NCBI GenBank assembly: GCA_036346275.1
Contig: CM070721.1
Location: 7,576,452 to 7,640,451 of the forward strand
DNA from: Otatea glauca
Lineage: Eukaryota > Streptophyta > Magnoliopsida > Poales > Poaceae
Length of the DNA stretch: 64,000 bases
Direction: 5' to 3'
Shown here: one piece after another, positions 23,738 to 36,785 of the stretch
Numbering within the stretch: position 1 is the stretch's first letter
Layout of the letters: every line of letters begins with the position of its first letter
The notes under the pieces: model-generated
What the model was told of the DNA's origin: nothing
Seen by the model: only the letters and a program-made list of their open reading frames with translations
Databases searched by the model: none
Program-made: the position numbers and the translations under genes

Positions 23738-25010
23738 ACCGAGAGATGCAAAGATGCGTTTCCTAGTGATATATGAATCTAATTTTTTTGTTTTAGCCAT
23801 AACTTTTTATTCACAGCTTCGATTTACAAATGAAGTTCACCATTAGATTACTAATGGCGAGAGGAACAACATGATATAAGTCTCGCTAATAAACGTCGCA
23901 TAAATCAAAATTTTCTGCCCAATGTACATCAATGTACTATTGTATGATAGTAAAATCTATGTATACTGATAGTAACATCTATGTTTACGGATAGTAAAAT
24001 TTGTTTTATGCACCGAGACATATCAATGTGTTGCTCTCATCGTCAGTAAGCTATTGGTGAAAATGGTTTGTGAATCGGAGCTGTCGATAAAAAGTTATGG
24101 TTAAATCAAAGAAAAAACATACTCATGTAAACTACGAAAATTTGCATGCATATGTGTGATCGACAGAAGCAAAGATGCGTTTTTTAGTTATACATGAATA
24201 TGATTTTTATTTGTTTTAACCATAACTTTTTATTTGTAGCTCCGATTCACGAACGAATTTCGCCATTAGATTACTAATGACGAGAGGAACAATATGATAT
24301 AAGTCTTGCTAATAAATATCACATAAATAAAAAATTACTGTCAAATGTACATCAATTTACTACTGTATGATAGTAAAATCTATGTACACCGATAGTAACA
24401 TCTATATATACAGATAGTAAAATCTGTTTTATGCGCTGAGACTTATATCAATGTGTTGCTCTCGTCGTCAGTAAGCTATTGGGGAAAACGGTTTATGAAT
24501 CAAAGCTGTCAATAAAAAGTTATGACTAAATTTAAGAAAAAAACAGATTTATATACAAACTATGAAACACATTACTAGCGACGCATGACCGATCGGTAAA
24601 AATGCCTTATGTACGTGCTTTCTAGCTTGTACATAAATCCGTGTATTTTTTAATTTGGCTCTAATTTTTTATTAACAGCTCTGATGTACGAACGATTTTC
24701 ACCAATAGCTTACTGAAGACGAGAGCAACATAATGATATAAATCTCGCTAATAAATGCTGCATGAATGAGTTTTTACTGCCATTTTACTAAATGTATCAT
24801 AATATTTTACTACTGCACAGGCTGTTGAACCTCTGGTATGGTAGTAAAAGCTATATATACCGATAGTAACTTATATGTATACGGATAGTAAAATCTGATT
24901 TATGTGCCGAGACTTATATCATTATGTTGCTCTCGTCGTCAGTAAGCTACTGATGAAAACCATTTGGGAATCGGAGCTGTCAGTAAAAATTATGACTAAA
25001 TCAAAAAAAA
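23738..25010. repeat. Tandem array of three long foldback (palindromic) units
   Basis: Three diverged direct repeats of about 430 bp (cores near 23791-24110, 24213-24535 and 24650-25005). Each core is itself an inverted repeat. The left arm runs cataactttttatt..cagcttcgatt..aca..gag(a/c)ggaacaa..atgatataagtctcgctaataaa. The right arm carries its inverse, gagactta..tcaatgtgttgctctcgtcgtcagtaagcta..aatcggagctgtc..aaaaagttatg. The loop holds two or three direct copies of gatagta(a/c)aatctatgtata. Arms are about 120 bp, so each unit could form a hairpin roughly 300 bp long. No protein is encoded. Confidence 0.85.
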
Positions 25011-25350
25011 TATTTATGTACAAACTACGAAACAAATTTATTAGTACCAAAAGTTTTTACTCTCATCTTTTGAATTTTTAGTAACTCTTGATATTAGCTT
25101 AATATAATTTTGGTATCTCTTAAAGATAGTAAAATATCTGTGTAAAAAATGCAAGAAACCGATCATACATGAGTAGGAGAGGAAAAGAAGAGAAGATCAA
25201 AGAAGCCCAATGGAACGGTAAAAGGCCTCGTGTAATACGCAGAACTTCATTGTAACAAAATGATAACAGAAAAATGGAAGAGCAGTATACGACCCGACAA
25301 GTTCGCTCCTAGAATACTACACCCTTCTTTGACACACCCGTAGGTAAACT

Positions 25351-28064
25351 TCATTGCTTCCCGCCGGCGCCGTCGCCACCATCCTTGACGGAACGGGAAT
25401 CGTCGCTGCCGGCAGCACCGCTAGCCATCGACGGCGACGTCGGTCCCATGCCGTCATGGAGCTGCCCTCCGGCGTGGCGGACTGCGGGCCGGGAGAGGAG
25501 CGACGCCGACGAGGTGGCCGAGGAGATGGCCGAGGCAAGGGAGATGGGCATGAGGCAGAGGCCCTTCCCCTGCAAATACTGCATGGCGGTGCCCATGTCT
25601 TCCTCCATCATCTTCGCCACCTGCTGCTCCGTCACCCGCAGGCTGCCGCCGGCGCTCTCGCCTGTGCCGCTGCCGTTTCCCTTGGCTGCCGTGCCGTTTC
25701 CGCTGCTGCTATTGCTCTTCCCGTTGCTATTGCCCTGCACGACGATGCATTTCAGAATTGAAAACTACAAGCAACTCTTTACCGATCGACTAACTCTCAT
25801 TCCACTCAACTCCAATTTTCTTGCTAAAATATCTGGTATGGTAGTGACAGCTGATTACCTCTGAGGACATGCTCGCAACCAGAGGCGCCATGCCTGCCGC
25901 TCCGCCTAGCCGGCTCATGCTGAGAACCTGCAATGCACAACTGGTCAGCACTGCCTGCAGCCGGCTACAGATCTTAATTATCAGCTGCATTTACAAGTTC
26001 TGTTCAGAACTAGTGTCACCGTCACCTTGACTTGGAGCTGCAGAAACTTCAGGTAGTCGATGATCTCGTCAAGCATCGACGCCTTGTCCGTCTGCAGAAA
26101 ATAATTCCATGTTGCGATTTCAGTGACAACCACACATTCATCTGGTAATAAGATATCTCAGGAATCCCATGCCCAGCCGGCCAGCACACAGCATCGATCA
26201 GCTCTAATGGTACTACTTGTGAAAACTATGACAAACTGAGCAAAATAAGGCATCGAATGCGCCCATGTGCTCTCTTACTTCGTTCCACATTTATCTTGCT
26301 ACAAGCCATCTGAATTTCTTCAGTTCAAACTTCAAACAAGAGGGAAAAAGAAAGGAATGCTTTCAGGTAGTGTCGAGTTAATCACCACGCTACATCTGGC
26401 GGCAGCAAAGCGACAGGGGACTCGACACGTGTGGCATCTCTTCCCCTGTACTCCTAACGCCATATCACATCCCATGAGCTAGACAGGAGCAGTGCCTCAA
26501 CTACCGCCGTGCCCTTTTCTGCACTACTACCGCCACTTGATTCCGGTGTCACACCGGCAAGCACTTCGTTTCATTCATGCGTCAGGAAAAGGTTCCTAGC
26601 TACTTTTTCTTTTTCCTCAGAGACAGAGAGCAAAATGAAATGAAAGAACACAAAACTAGCGTTAAAGCAAGCAGCGGCGACGTGTGGAACGGAAGAGGAG
26701 AGGGACTTGTCGATGCTGACCTTGTTGGCGTTCGGGACCAGCTCCTGCAGAGACTTCATCCGCTCCGCTATCCTCTCCCTCCGAAGCTGCGAGCGACATA
26801 TGCAAACATACACGGGGAAAGTTCAGAAAAAAGCTTAGTGAGTTTGTAGAACCATGGAGCACTGTATAGGGCATGTCATTTTCGAGTTTCGACAGATAAT
26901 GCTACGATGATTCATCGACACTGACTGATCGACGACCTGATTAACATGCCAAAATTAAAGGCTTAGTGATTCCAAAAATTGTGGAAATGCAGAAGCTCGC
27001 ATATTTCTTTTTTTGTGAACAAGGAAAATTCAGAGAAGGGAAAGGGGGCGGGTGGGGGAGTGGCATACACGTTCGGCAATGCTGTGGGGGTCAGTGGCCT
27101 GCCCTCTCCTTGCCCTCACCCGCTGCTGCCGAGGAGGGGCAGCGCCGCCGCCGCCTCCGCCACCCGAGGAGGCCGGTGCCGTGCCTACGCTAGTTGCCGC
27201 CGGCGCTCCGAAGCTCTGGCCCGACATGGATACTCCCTTGCAAAGGACGGAAAAATCGATCGTTTCAGTCAACTTTTACACTGAACTACGTACTCCATTA
27301 GCCATTTCTTGCTCTCACCGAGAAACAGAACGGCAAACACACGACACGATCTTTTAGTCGTGTGGATCACAGCAGAATTCAGAAACGTTAATTAGTCGAA
27401 CAAAACACACATACACAGACAAAGAAGACAGGTTCTTGGACCCTGCCCTCGTGAGCTTACCTGGCCAAACGGCGCCTGCACGGCGGCCGGAGCATGCACC
27501 CCAAAGCCGTTGAACAGCGCGTGTTCGCCACCCTACCCGCGCAGAAAACCGCATCCATTTCAACAAAAGACTCAAGAAAGATCAACGAAAGACACTACAA
27601 AGCAAAGAAAACAAGCTGTGAACGCTTCCAAAACGAGGAGTCGTACGTACGGTGGCATTGGGCGACTTGAAGCCGCCCTCCATCTCCTCCCGCGCTGGCT
27701 CGGAGGCCCGGTCCGTGAACAGCGGCAGCGGCGAGAACGCCCCGCCCCCGTTCTCCTCGTCGACAGGAGCACCGGCGAGGCCCTGCCGGTGCAGGTCGCT
27801 GAGCTGGAGCATGACCGGTTTCCCCCCTCCGCCGCCGCCGCCGCCGCCGATATGGTGCTGCCGGAGTCGGGACGCGAGCACCGCCGACTCACCGAAGGCC
27901 TCGGGGTCGTCCACGGCGCCCCCCGCGAGCTCCCAGGGCGACTTACCTGCGGCGCTCAGGTCGGCCCACGCGGAGGGCAGAGTGGAGAGGATCTGGTCGA
28001 AGAAATCGTCCTGGGGCCCGCCTCCGCCGTCGCCGCCGGCCATATCGCGGCTGCTCGGCTGCAT
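25351..28064 (-). CDS. Group XI bHLH transcription factor (UNE12/LRL-like)
   Basis: Seven exons on the minus strand: 28064-27651, 27532-27461, 27236-27069, 26786-26721, 26091-26026, 25927-25859, 25734-25351. All junctions are GT-AG and in frame, giving 412 codons. The bHLH domain is at about residues 201-265: RVRARRGQATDPHSIAER, then LRRERIAERMKSLQELVPNA, TDKASMLDEIIDYLKFLQLQ and VLSMSRLGGA. The H-E-R basic residues predict E/G-box binding. The N-terminus is Gly-rich (GGDGGGG, polyGly near 75). The C-terminus has the family motif VAKMMEEDMGTAMQYLQGKG followed by LCLMPISLA. Arabidopsis relatives are UNE12, bHLH7 and LRL1-3 (root hair, fertilisation and phosphate-related roles). Which orthologue this is cannot be fixed from sequence alone. 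The start could also be the ATG eight codons in (MAGGDGGGG); I chose the longer frame. Confidence 0.93.
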
Positions 28065-28215
28065 GGTGCTAATTAACCGTGAAAGCTGCTCGCTGCTCGG
28101 CTTGGTAGGGATAGCTGCTAGCTAGCTAGGTAGGGGCGGTGAGTAAAGGCGTTTGAGAAGGCAGGAGAGTATAGAGCAGGAGGACCTTGCACCATGCGCG
28201 GTTTTATAATCGCGA
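28065..28215 (-). promoter_or_regulatory. 5' UTR and TATA box of the bHLH gene
   Basis: On the minus strand attataaaacc (TATA at 28202-28209) lies about 140 bp before the start codon, with a short leader containing gctagctagc repeats. Spacing fits a plant core promoter. The transcript start is inferred. Confidence 0.55.
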
Positions 28216-28335
28216 AGTCATGCTTTTCAGTCTCTGGTAATTTTTTCTTGGAATGTTTACTTAACATTCGATTCATTTTTTTTTGTCAAATCAGTTAAAT
28301 TTTTCTCTCTCAATATATACCATTTTTTATATAAA

Positions 28336-28496
28336 GAAAAATAAAAAATAATTTTTCTAAACTAGACAAAGAAAAATGGGGTTAGTGAACCCTAATAGAA
28401 AATAAATGAATCACAGAAAAATAAAAATAATTTTTCTAACCTGAACAAACAAAAATGGGATTGATGAACCCTAATAGAAAATAAATGATTCAAATC
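28336..28496. repeat. About 80-bp imperfect tandem duplication
   Basis: 28336-28415 and 28417-28496 share ataatttttctaa, acaaa..aaaaatggg and tgaaccctaatagaaaataa. It lies upstream of the bHLH promoter in AT-rich DNA. Confidence 0.8.
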
Positions 28497-28529
28497 ACCT
28501 ATCTAAATGCAAATCGGATGGATGAAAAA

Positions 28530-28995
28530 GTGACTGAAATTAAAGAAAAAACAGGCGACATATTTTTAGCAATTCTTTTTTTCTTCAAATATAGTCTTCG
28601 CAGAGGCATTTATAAATTTAGCCTTCTTACTTACGGTAAAAAAAACAAGGCAGGTGATACATATCCCCTGTCGTACTTAGGAAGAGCGAAAGATGCCGTC
28701 GCTGTGCTCGGGGACGTGAGAACAGGCGAACGAGCGCGAGAGCAGGCGCTGCAATGTTTGGGGGAGCGCGGGAGCACGCACTGCCATGGTCGGGTAGCAC
28801 GGAAGGTCCGAGGCCGCGGCCCTAGGTCTCCCGTGACCTTCTACGGTAGGGGAGCATGGAAGATAATATGTATCACGTTCCGACGCTTTCATCATCGGGA
28901 GATAAAACTCTTTTTACAATTGCGTTTAGAAAAGACTATATTTGTAAAAAAAAAAAAGACACATAAAGCTAGAAAAGTAACGATCTCTACAATCT
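28530..28995. mobile_element. Mutator-type MITE family member
   Basis: Shares the family layout: a T-rich start with tcttcaaatatag, a GC-rich middle with gatacatatcccctgtcg and ggaagg..cg words, and an end with aaagctagaaaagtaacgatc. Compare 46522-46820, where the boundaries are clear. Boundaries here are approximate and no target duplication was identified. Confidence 0.5.
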
Positions 28996-29199
28996 ACATG
29001 CCATTATTTTCTTAAAGAAGGTAAACTCAGTTCGGTGCAAAACTTTGGCGTTTTATAGTATCTTCTATCAGATGTTACCGGCTTTGATTTACAACAGATA
29101 TTAGTTCATTTTCCCCAATCTTCCCTGCCACTTGATCTCTATGCTTAGCACCATTGGAAAAGCTTTTTACCTCGAACATCCCACTGTCTTTTTCGCCAT

Positions 29200-29595
29200 T
29201 CAATTTTATGAAATCCTTACCTTGTTTTTTTTACAAATCTAACATCTTTGTAAAATCATTTGTAGATTTGACCTCTTTTACACCGCGGAAGGCACTCTTG
29301 TGTCCAGGGAACACTGCACCTGGCGAGCCGCGGGAGCATGCCGGCTAGCACGGGACCAGTAGCTTCCATGAGCGTGCAGCGTGGGAGGAGGGCTGGTGCC
29401 ACGGCCGGAGAGAGCAGCAGCCATAGAGTGCGGGAGGGTCCTTCCGCAGTAGAGGAGCACGAAAGGTAACATGTGTCACCTTCTAGCTCTTCCGCGATCG
29501 GTAACAGGGCTAATTATGCAAATGCGTTCGTGAGGGGACTAACTTTGCAAAAAAAAGTATATAAAGGGCTAGAAAAGGGATGAATTCTAATTTTA
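29200..29595. mobile_element. Mutator-type MITE family member
   Basis: Contains ttttttttacaaatctaaca and gtagatttgacctctttt near the left, aaaggtaacatgtgtcacct in the middle, and gggctagaaaagggatgaat at the right end. These correspond in order to the clear copy at 46522-46820. Approximate boundaries. Confidence 0.55.
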
Positions 29596-29679
29596 TTTTG
29601 ATATTTGTACGATGTCCCATAAAAGATAAAAGTTCACAGTCTGGAATTCCTGTAGGAATTGACTATTGAGAATTTTTTT

Positions 29680-30245
29680 TGCTTTTTTAGCCTCTTACAT
29701 ATTTTTTTTTTAAAATAACCTCCATCAAAAATTATTTGCAGATGTGGTCACCACGAGTCATCTTCTATGCTCGGAGAGCTTGGTAGGCCGTCTAGCGCGC
29801 GAAGATTCCTACTCGAGCTCCAGTTCCTCAGCCGGAATCAACTCCACTAATTAATTGCTAATTTAACCATATTTCCTAATTAATCACTTAATTAAATCTC
29901 TAATTAAGAAAGTAGCTAATGAATTTACGCCCCTCCATCGGAGCCGTCCTTCCGTGTCTACCAAGCACGGAAGCCGTCCTACCGCGGCGATCGAGCATGG
30001 TAGTTGTCTACTAATTCTTTGCATGCCACATAAGCGTGAAACTTGTCTACCAATTCCTTCCGCACCATCCAAGCATGGAACCTGCTTACCAACGAAGCTA
30101 CCGAGCTCCTCCAGCGCGGCAGGTGACTTATGTCTGCCGCGCCTTCCGAGCTCAACAAGAGGGGCTAGTTTCGTAAATTTGAGCAAATGATGGTTAAATT
30201 TATCAAAAATGAACTTTACAAGGCTAGAAAAGTGACGACTTCGAA
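29680..30245. mobile_element. Longer Mutator-type MITE family member with internal duplications
   Basis: Left part tttttagcctcttacatatt; right part atttatcaaaaatgaacttt followed by ggctagaaaagtgacgact. The middle carries about four repeats of a ~50-bp unit (ccaagcacggaagccgtcct, cgagcatggtag, ccaagcatggaacctgctta). Approximate boundaries. Confidence 0.5.
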
Positions 30246-30891
30246 ATTGAGAATACATGATTGAGTTAAAAGAGGTGTTTAGATGCTTCACAAGAAAATT
30301 TTCACTCATGAGCAAATGTTTGATTTTCTCCAAAATATGTAGGAAAGAGAACATTTCTAGAGGATTCTTGGGATAAATTCCTCCGTTCCAAAGGCTCAAA
30401 TAGGATTTTTTTTCCCATACGTTATTAATCGTACAAAATTATTTCAATTTCCCTTTGTTCCAAATGGCACCGAAATGGCCACGGCGCCAATGCTGTTTCT
30501 GACCTGCATTGCACTGCACACGTGCGGCGACATACGTACCAGGAGGGTAAGCCTTAAGATCCACACGTGCTCAGCTCCGTTCGCGCGTGCGGAGTGCAGC
30601 GGAGGCGAAGCTAACGGCGAGATGCATTCACCATCCAATGACATCATTAGTGTGATTCTAGGGCTCCGGTGGGGGGATCCACACGACGCTTGAACAGCCA
30701 TCGAAGGGGGCCACGTCGAGCCGCGGATGTGAAACCGGCGCGAGACGGACGTCCACGTGCGAAGGAGGCCGGCGATTGGGCGAGAGCGCGACCGGGCGTA
30801 CGTGGCACGACGGAGCGCTCGGCAAATCCTTCCGCTGTAACAAGGTAAATATTAGTATATCAGTAGTGCAAAAGATTCAGAGACTGAATTA

Positions 30892-31105
30892 CTCTGTCCG
30901 AGTACGTATTTTATATTCTAATACAAAATTAATGTGTTGTTTCCTCTATACTCTTAGTAAATATTCACATTACTTTATATTCTCTACATATATGCGTTGA
31001 ATATAGTACTTAGTGATAATAATTAGGAATAATCTAGTTATTTTTAACATCTTCTTGGTCTACATGTCAAGATGAAATATGTCCGGTAAACTTAGAGTGA
31101 GGGAG
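30892..31105. mobile_element. Stowaway-like MITE
   Basis: Begins ctctgtccgagtacgtattt and ends taaacttagagtgagggag, AT-rich, with the internal words actaataaatatt and ataattagga also found at 33588-33846 and 59280-59548. Ends are diverged. Confidence 0.6.
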
Positions 31106-31516
31106 TAAAACAGAGCAATTAAAAAAATGCCAAGGAGTGAAAAGTCAACCATTAAAAAGTCCGTACATTAATCAGAGGATTATTCATTATTATCACGTCC
31201 CCGCTACGAGTCATGTACTCATGCATGCCTAGGTGTTCTTCCAACTAAAATAACAGCACAAGTGCGGCTCCAATCCAAAGTATCTTCTTAACAAGTGATA
31301 TCATTATATATTAGTAGCAGCTTAATTACTGGTAATAATAAAGAGGATCCTATGCCTTTGCTTAGCAAAATACTCTTCAGATTCTTCAATAAAGTAAGAA
31401 AGGCCTGACTGCTTGAGAAGACACTGCAACTTCTAAAAAGTGACGAGACAAAGCGCCGAATTAGTGCTAGCTTTATCATCTTTCTACAAATTAAAGGGGG
31501 CAGTACTTGGTTTGTA

Positions 31517-31798
31517 CTCCTCCGTTTATTTTTATAAGACTTATCTTTTTAATAGTTTTATTCACAAATATAAAACTTACATATAAATTTAATTGACCCT
31601 TTTCTTCTATACCTCTATTTATTCTCTCTCAACCATATGCATTTATTCCTTATCACCCACACAAAATATATCTTTCATCTTCCAAAGCAATTAAGTGAGG
31701 GCATCTAAGTCATTTTCTCCTATACCTTTCTCAATTTCAACGTAACATTAATCCTTATGCAAAATCAAAATACACTTTATAAAAATGAATGGAGAGAG
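31517..31798. mobile_element. Stowaway-like MITE
   Basis: Begins ctcctccgtttatttttata and ends as its inverse (tttataaaaatgaatggaga), with TA on both sides. Confidence 0.75.
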
Positions 31799-32469
31799 TA
31801 TTAGCGTACACCTGTAATTACGAAGGCTAATCGTCGCTATATAATTACCACCGTTATTTGACACGTTATAGAAACCTACCAGTGCCGTGGAAGCTGACAA
31901 ATGCTCATATTGAGTCTACTACTAACTACTGCATTCACAAAGAAGAAAAAGAGCCGACAAATACAATCCTCCGCACATCTAGACTTTAGGCGCCTCTAGG
32001 TCCACGATGTGGTCTTAAAGTGGATCGCAATTTTTTCCCCTTAAAATTGCGTTACCCAGTTCTGAAACTTAGGATCATTTGACTTCGGTATTATAGTGAT
32101 TTTCATATACAAACTAATTTATTCAAAAGATTAAGCTACTGAGAAGTGGTGGACAATAGACTAATACTTCATCAATAACAGGATCGACTCCCCCCAGGGA
32201 AGCAAGCAAAAATATTGTCTTTTAAGTTCAAATTCTACGAACGTGATTTTTTTTTGTCACATGGATTGTGGATCGAACAGCTTACAACAGAGTTCACATG
32301 TTAGTACCGAGACGTTAGTTAGCTTGATTACATTCCAGTGCCAAGAGGATCTGGGTAGCGGAGAGTAAAAATATCTGAAGATGACATGATAGAGAGTGGA
32401 TTGATCGCACGCAATAAACTACTGGTATTAGCATGTTGATTTGTGGATTAGCAAGGATCGTCTGAAGTC
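31799..32469. other. Intergenic, no feature recognised
   Basis: AT-rich DNA with no coding frame, repeat boundary or RNA gene that I can support. Confidence 0.4.
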
Positions 32470-32790
32470 GTCACTTTTCTAGACCATTGCCTCGTTGTTG
32501 TTGTTTTTTTCTCTTCAAATTTAGCTTCTTCCGAACGTATTTGCAGATTTAGCTCTCTCCCCTTTCGTGGAAAGCGCGGCAGACGACACATATCCTCTAT
32601 CATGTCTGGAGAGCGCGAGTGGTGAGCACGGGAGGTGCACTATCGTGGCTGGGAGGCGCACTACCGCTGTGCCGAAACGTGACTCTTCCATAGTCGAGAA
32701 TGAGGTTATATTTACAATTTTATTCAGAAGAGAATCGTATTTAAATAAAATAAGATAAAGAAAGCTAAAAAAAGTTATCATTTCGGTTGA
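32470..32790. mobile_element. Mutator-type MITE family member
   Basis: Left end gtcgtcacttttctagacca, then ttcaaatttagcttcttcc and gcagatttagctctctcccc. A GC-rich centre contains gacgacacatatcctctatc. The right end is aagctaaaaaaagttatcat, an approximate inverse of the left. The last ~35 bp is repeated directly at 32780-32825. Confidence 0.65.
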
Positions 32791-33209
32791 AGATAAAGAA
32801 AGCTAAAAAAAAGTGATCATTTCGGTTGATGTGGCTAAAAAAAGAAGAGTGCACGGGGAGTGGGGGTTGTTAGAAGTCAGCAGGGGCCAGGGAGCATTAA
32901 CTGCGACACATTCTTCTTGCAGAACTGAAGATCCAAGGGAATGGATGAGCAGTAGTGGCGGTTTTAGGTCAAGCCCTTGCATTAACTGCACTAATCAAAT
33001 CTGCTTGTAACATTAATGGTCTCCGGCTTAGTTTAACCCCTTCTGCATCCAGGGTTCCAACTCCCAAGCACGTACATTTGCAATTGTTAAGTTCAGCATA
33101 GCTGTGTTTGTGTGTTTTTGTGTGCGAGGAGCATAGTTGTGTTGGACGCCCAGCCAAACATTTCTAGCCCTGAAGGCTCGAACTCCCAAACTCCACTCGA
33201 GCATTTCTA

Positions 33210-33500
33210 CTCCCTCGGTTTGAATATACGACATACAGCTTTCCAATTTTATTTCTAAATAGATATTCCTTCTGGTAACAAATAATTGTTGTTGGAACGT
33301 ACATGCAGTCAAGCTTTCAAAAATTTGACTATCAATATCTTTTCAAATATTTAAATTAGATACATCATAATCATATATGTATATTTGTATTATAATTTTA
33401 TTAAGTTTTATAAATATATTATAATAAAATTAGTGTTTACAGCTGTGCTTTAGAGATCATGTCGATGTCCAAAATGATAACTATTTGTGACCGAAGGGAG
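33210..33500. mobile_element. Stowaway-like MITE
   Basis: Begins ctccctcggtttgaatatac and ends actatttgtgaccgaaggga, with TA on both sides. It belongs to the same subfamily as 2729-2971. Confidence 0.8.
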
Positions 33501-33587
33501 TATTATTTTACAATTTTGAGGTAACTTTTTACCATTTTTTTCCTTTCTATAATCCTCCCATTTAGCTATTTCCATTGTTATTTACTA

Positions 33588-33846
33588 TTCCCTCCGTTCA
33601 AGTTTATAAGGCATATTTTTTGAATGATATTGTCTATAAAAATGGCATATTTCATATTCCAACGCAAAATTAGTGTTATTTTCCCTCTATACTACTAATA
33701 AATATCCATCTTTACTTTATATTCTCTACATGTATGTATTAAGTATAATGCTTAGTGATAATAATTAAGGATAATCTAGTTGTTTTCTATATCTTTTTGG
33801 TCTATGTGCCAAGAAGAAATACGCCTTATAAACTTAATGGAGGGAG
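33588..33846. mobile_element. Stowaway-like MITE
   Basis: Begins ttccctccgttcaagtttat and ends gccttataaacttaatggag plus ggag; near-inverse ends. It closely resembles the copy at 59280-59548. Confidence 0.75.
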
Positions 33847-34089
33847 TACAGTGAACTAAAGCAAGACAACCATCCAAATATATGATAAAGAGAGGCAATA
33901 CAATCTTTTGTAGGTATGTTTTGTGGAGAAACTACAATAATAGTCTTTTGTAAATATGCCTCGTGGGAATAAAATAAAAATCACATTTGTAGGATTTCAC
34001 AGTATAATGAGCGGTTTAATTCCTACAAGAATTTGGAGAAATTAGCAGTACTACGTTCCAAACGGGTCCTATCCCTTATGCACGTCAAA

Positions 34090-35450
34090 CCTAAAGGAGA
34101 ACGGTTAAGCTACTCTAGCATAAAATTAAAATTTTCTACTACGTAACCAAAGAACCACTGCAAGTTATCGATCACGAAATTACCACTACAAGCAGACCCG
34201 TGGCGAAAATAGAGTTGATGTAGCGCGTTAATGCGATTATAGTCGTACTAGCCTCATGCCTCTTCCAACAGCTCCTCATAATCATCATTGGTTGTGGATC
34301 GTCCTAGCGTTGAAGTCTTTCAACAACGCCTCCAAGTATTCACATGTACAGGGCAAGGACATTATGCATCGGAGTGTTAGAACCAGCTGCACAGTTTTGG
34401 GAGGAGGTGTGGCGGGTTTCAGGAATTCCGAAATTTCTACGGTGTCTCTTAACCCTAAGGCCACCATCATCTCCTTTTATATAGATGCCCCACAATGGAT
34501 CTCTACATTAGAGGCCCATTAGGAACTCGAAGACCATTAGAATTCAGATCACCATCCGAATTAAGTCCCAACCCTTTAAGCGTGCGACCCTATAGGTTCA
34601 CGTAGACTTAGACATGGCCCGAGTACTCTTACTTGACCATTAATTGGTAACGATCCCTAGCAGGACGTGCCGATTCCTGAGTATATGTAAATATCACTCG
34701 AACAAACCTTAACAACGTTTAGTTATATGCATTTCCCTTTGCCTCATGATATCGGTTAAACTCAAGACGAGTATGTGCTATCCTTGTTTAGTTAGCTCGA
34801 CCACTCTTTCTCGATGAAGTGACTCGGAATCCCCGACTACTGTTAACTCTTTAACCGCAAGTAGCATGGCTGTGTATTTTCAGAATCCGACCACATGAGA
34901 GGCCTAGAGATATCTCTCCCATTGTATGGAGGAGTAAATCCCATCTTGATGGACTATGCCTCACAGTATACTTCACGACAAACCCGAAAGCCACATTTAT
35001 AACTACCTAGTTTCGAATTAACGTTTGGCAACCCCTAAGTAAGTCATTATACATCTCAAGTACATACGTCAACCTCAAGTTTAAGGATATAGCATACACA
35101 TTGTATAGGAGACCAACTAATGACAAGTAAGATTACAACGTTCTGACAGTGTCTTAAGGTGGGCCGATCCAACTCCACGTTCTCTAACATGTGTTCATAT
35201 TATTGGTTTGATATCTTCATATCCATGGCCCGTGAAATATGATCATCAACCAATACATATGCTAGTCTATTTATACGTGTCACTTTAGAATAATGATCAC
35301 AAAGTCATATATAGATTTTTATAAACAAATCACATACTTGCTAATAAATAATAATGACATTATTAAAAAAATAAGATAATAAATTATGAACATAAAAAGA
35401 TATATTCATCTCTGTGATTGCCTTCCGCGCATATCTCCAACAAAACCTTA
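34090..35450 (-). mobile_element. Possible non-coding LTR/leader remnant
   Basis: About 1.3 kb of non-coding DNA whose composition differs from its AT-rich surroundings. On the minus strand it contains tctatataaaaggagatgat, a strong TATA-like element near 34475-34490. I could find no paired LTR, PBS or polypurine tract. It could also be a gene leader or unannotated repeat. Confidence 0.25.
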
Positions 35451-36760
35451 GGCAGCTCATCCTTAAATGGCTAGACATGTCAGCAAAGCTGGAGACTGTA
35501 GTTCTGTTGTCCAGTCTCTTTTGTACGGGGAATTATATCCATATTTTTGTGAGTGCGGCTTATAGATAGAGCTGATGCAAAGGCTAAACTTTAGCTTTGC
35601 TTGAGAAATGTTGAACCAGTGTATGAACAGAAACAAAAATTGAAAGCAGCACTTTGGGGAAATAAAGTCTCACAAACGACAGGAGACCAGAGCATTTTCT
35701 AAAAGGTCAAGGAACGAGGACTAGTCTTAAGACTCGGAGTTTACTCTTACAGACTTGTACAGTAGTAGCTTTTCTGTGAGAAAAAGAAAATCCGTATCTC
35801 CCTCCTGCTTTTTCGTAAAGAAAAAAAAAAATCCAAAATTCAATGCAAATCTGAAGAAGACTAATATAAATCAGGGAGGGACCCAAATATTGACTACAGA
35901 GAAATATTTTGGAGTGCTTGAATGCTTTCCAGATGAAAAATAAATTGTCAGATAATCCCTGTGTTGTTATTAGTTAGAAAGATTGGATAATAAGGAAGAA
36001 GATAGAAAATTAGCAACTCAGCAGATAAATGAAAGAAATGACCATTATTAACATCTGACGGGGCTATGACAGAATTTTAGATATGTCTTTTGAGGTATGC
36101 AAATTTCGAGCGTATATGTCTCCAACATGTTTATCTCTATTGTAAATTTGTAAACTGTAGACCGCATAGACCAACCAGAATATAGATGATCTAGCATAAC
36201 CTGATTATTTTTTCATATCATTTTACCTTTATGAATCAACACACTTTCTGCTGACTAGAAAAGGGAAGACGGTTTCTGCCGACTAGTTGATATACACAAA
36301 CGGCAGCATTCTCATAATCTATCAACACAAAACAGAATCAGAGATACATTTATCACCAATCATGATTCGATATTTTGATCACAGCATGCCACTCGTCCAT
36401 TAGGCACAGTTTCAATTAATTCTTAGCAGTGCACTACTAATAATGCCTAAAAAAATGACAACTCCCGATGCAGTGCTATTCTGATATTTTCAATTTGCAC
36501 TGAGGCTCTGAAGTCTAAAGTATTAAGCATCATACTGCTAGAATGCGCAGTGAAACCAGAAACATAGAGACAAGGCTTTCTCAATTCACATTGGAAAATG
36601 GAGTTTGCTTTTGTAAGGACTCAGGAGGTCAAAACATAGTCTGAAACAACAGAGGTAAGGTTATTTCTGGGATACAGCTTAAGCAGCAGAAGGGAAGCAA
36701 GAGTGGGTAGAAATCTTCACAGCTAGGCAGCTAGCAATCTCCGTAATGGAGAACCAGGTT
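35451..36760. other. Intergenic and 3' flank of the small membrane-protein gene
   Basis: AT-rich, no supported gene. The right part (about 36,560-36,785) is the likely 3' UTR of the gene at 36786-37243. Confidence 0.4.
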
Positions 36761-36785
36761 TTACGAAATCAAAGTGCGTTGCACA

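Noticed and set aside
34090..35450. Complete LTR retrotransposon
   Set aside because: A strong minus-strand TATA-like motif is present but no matching second LTR, primer binding site or coding remnant, so it was kept only as a low-confidence remnant.
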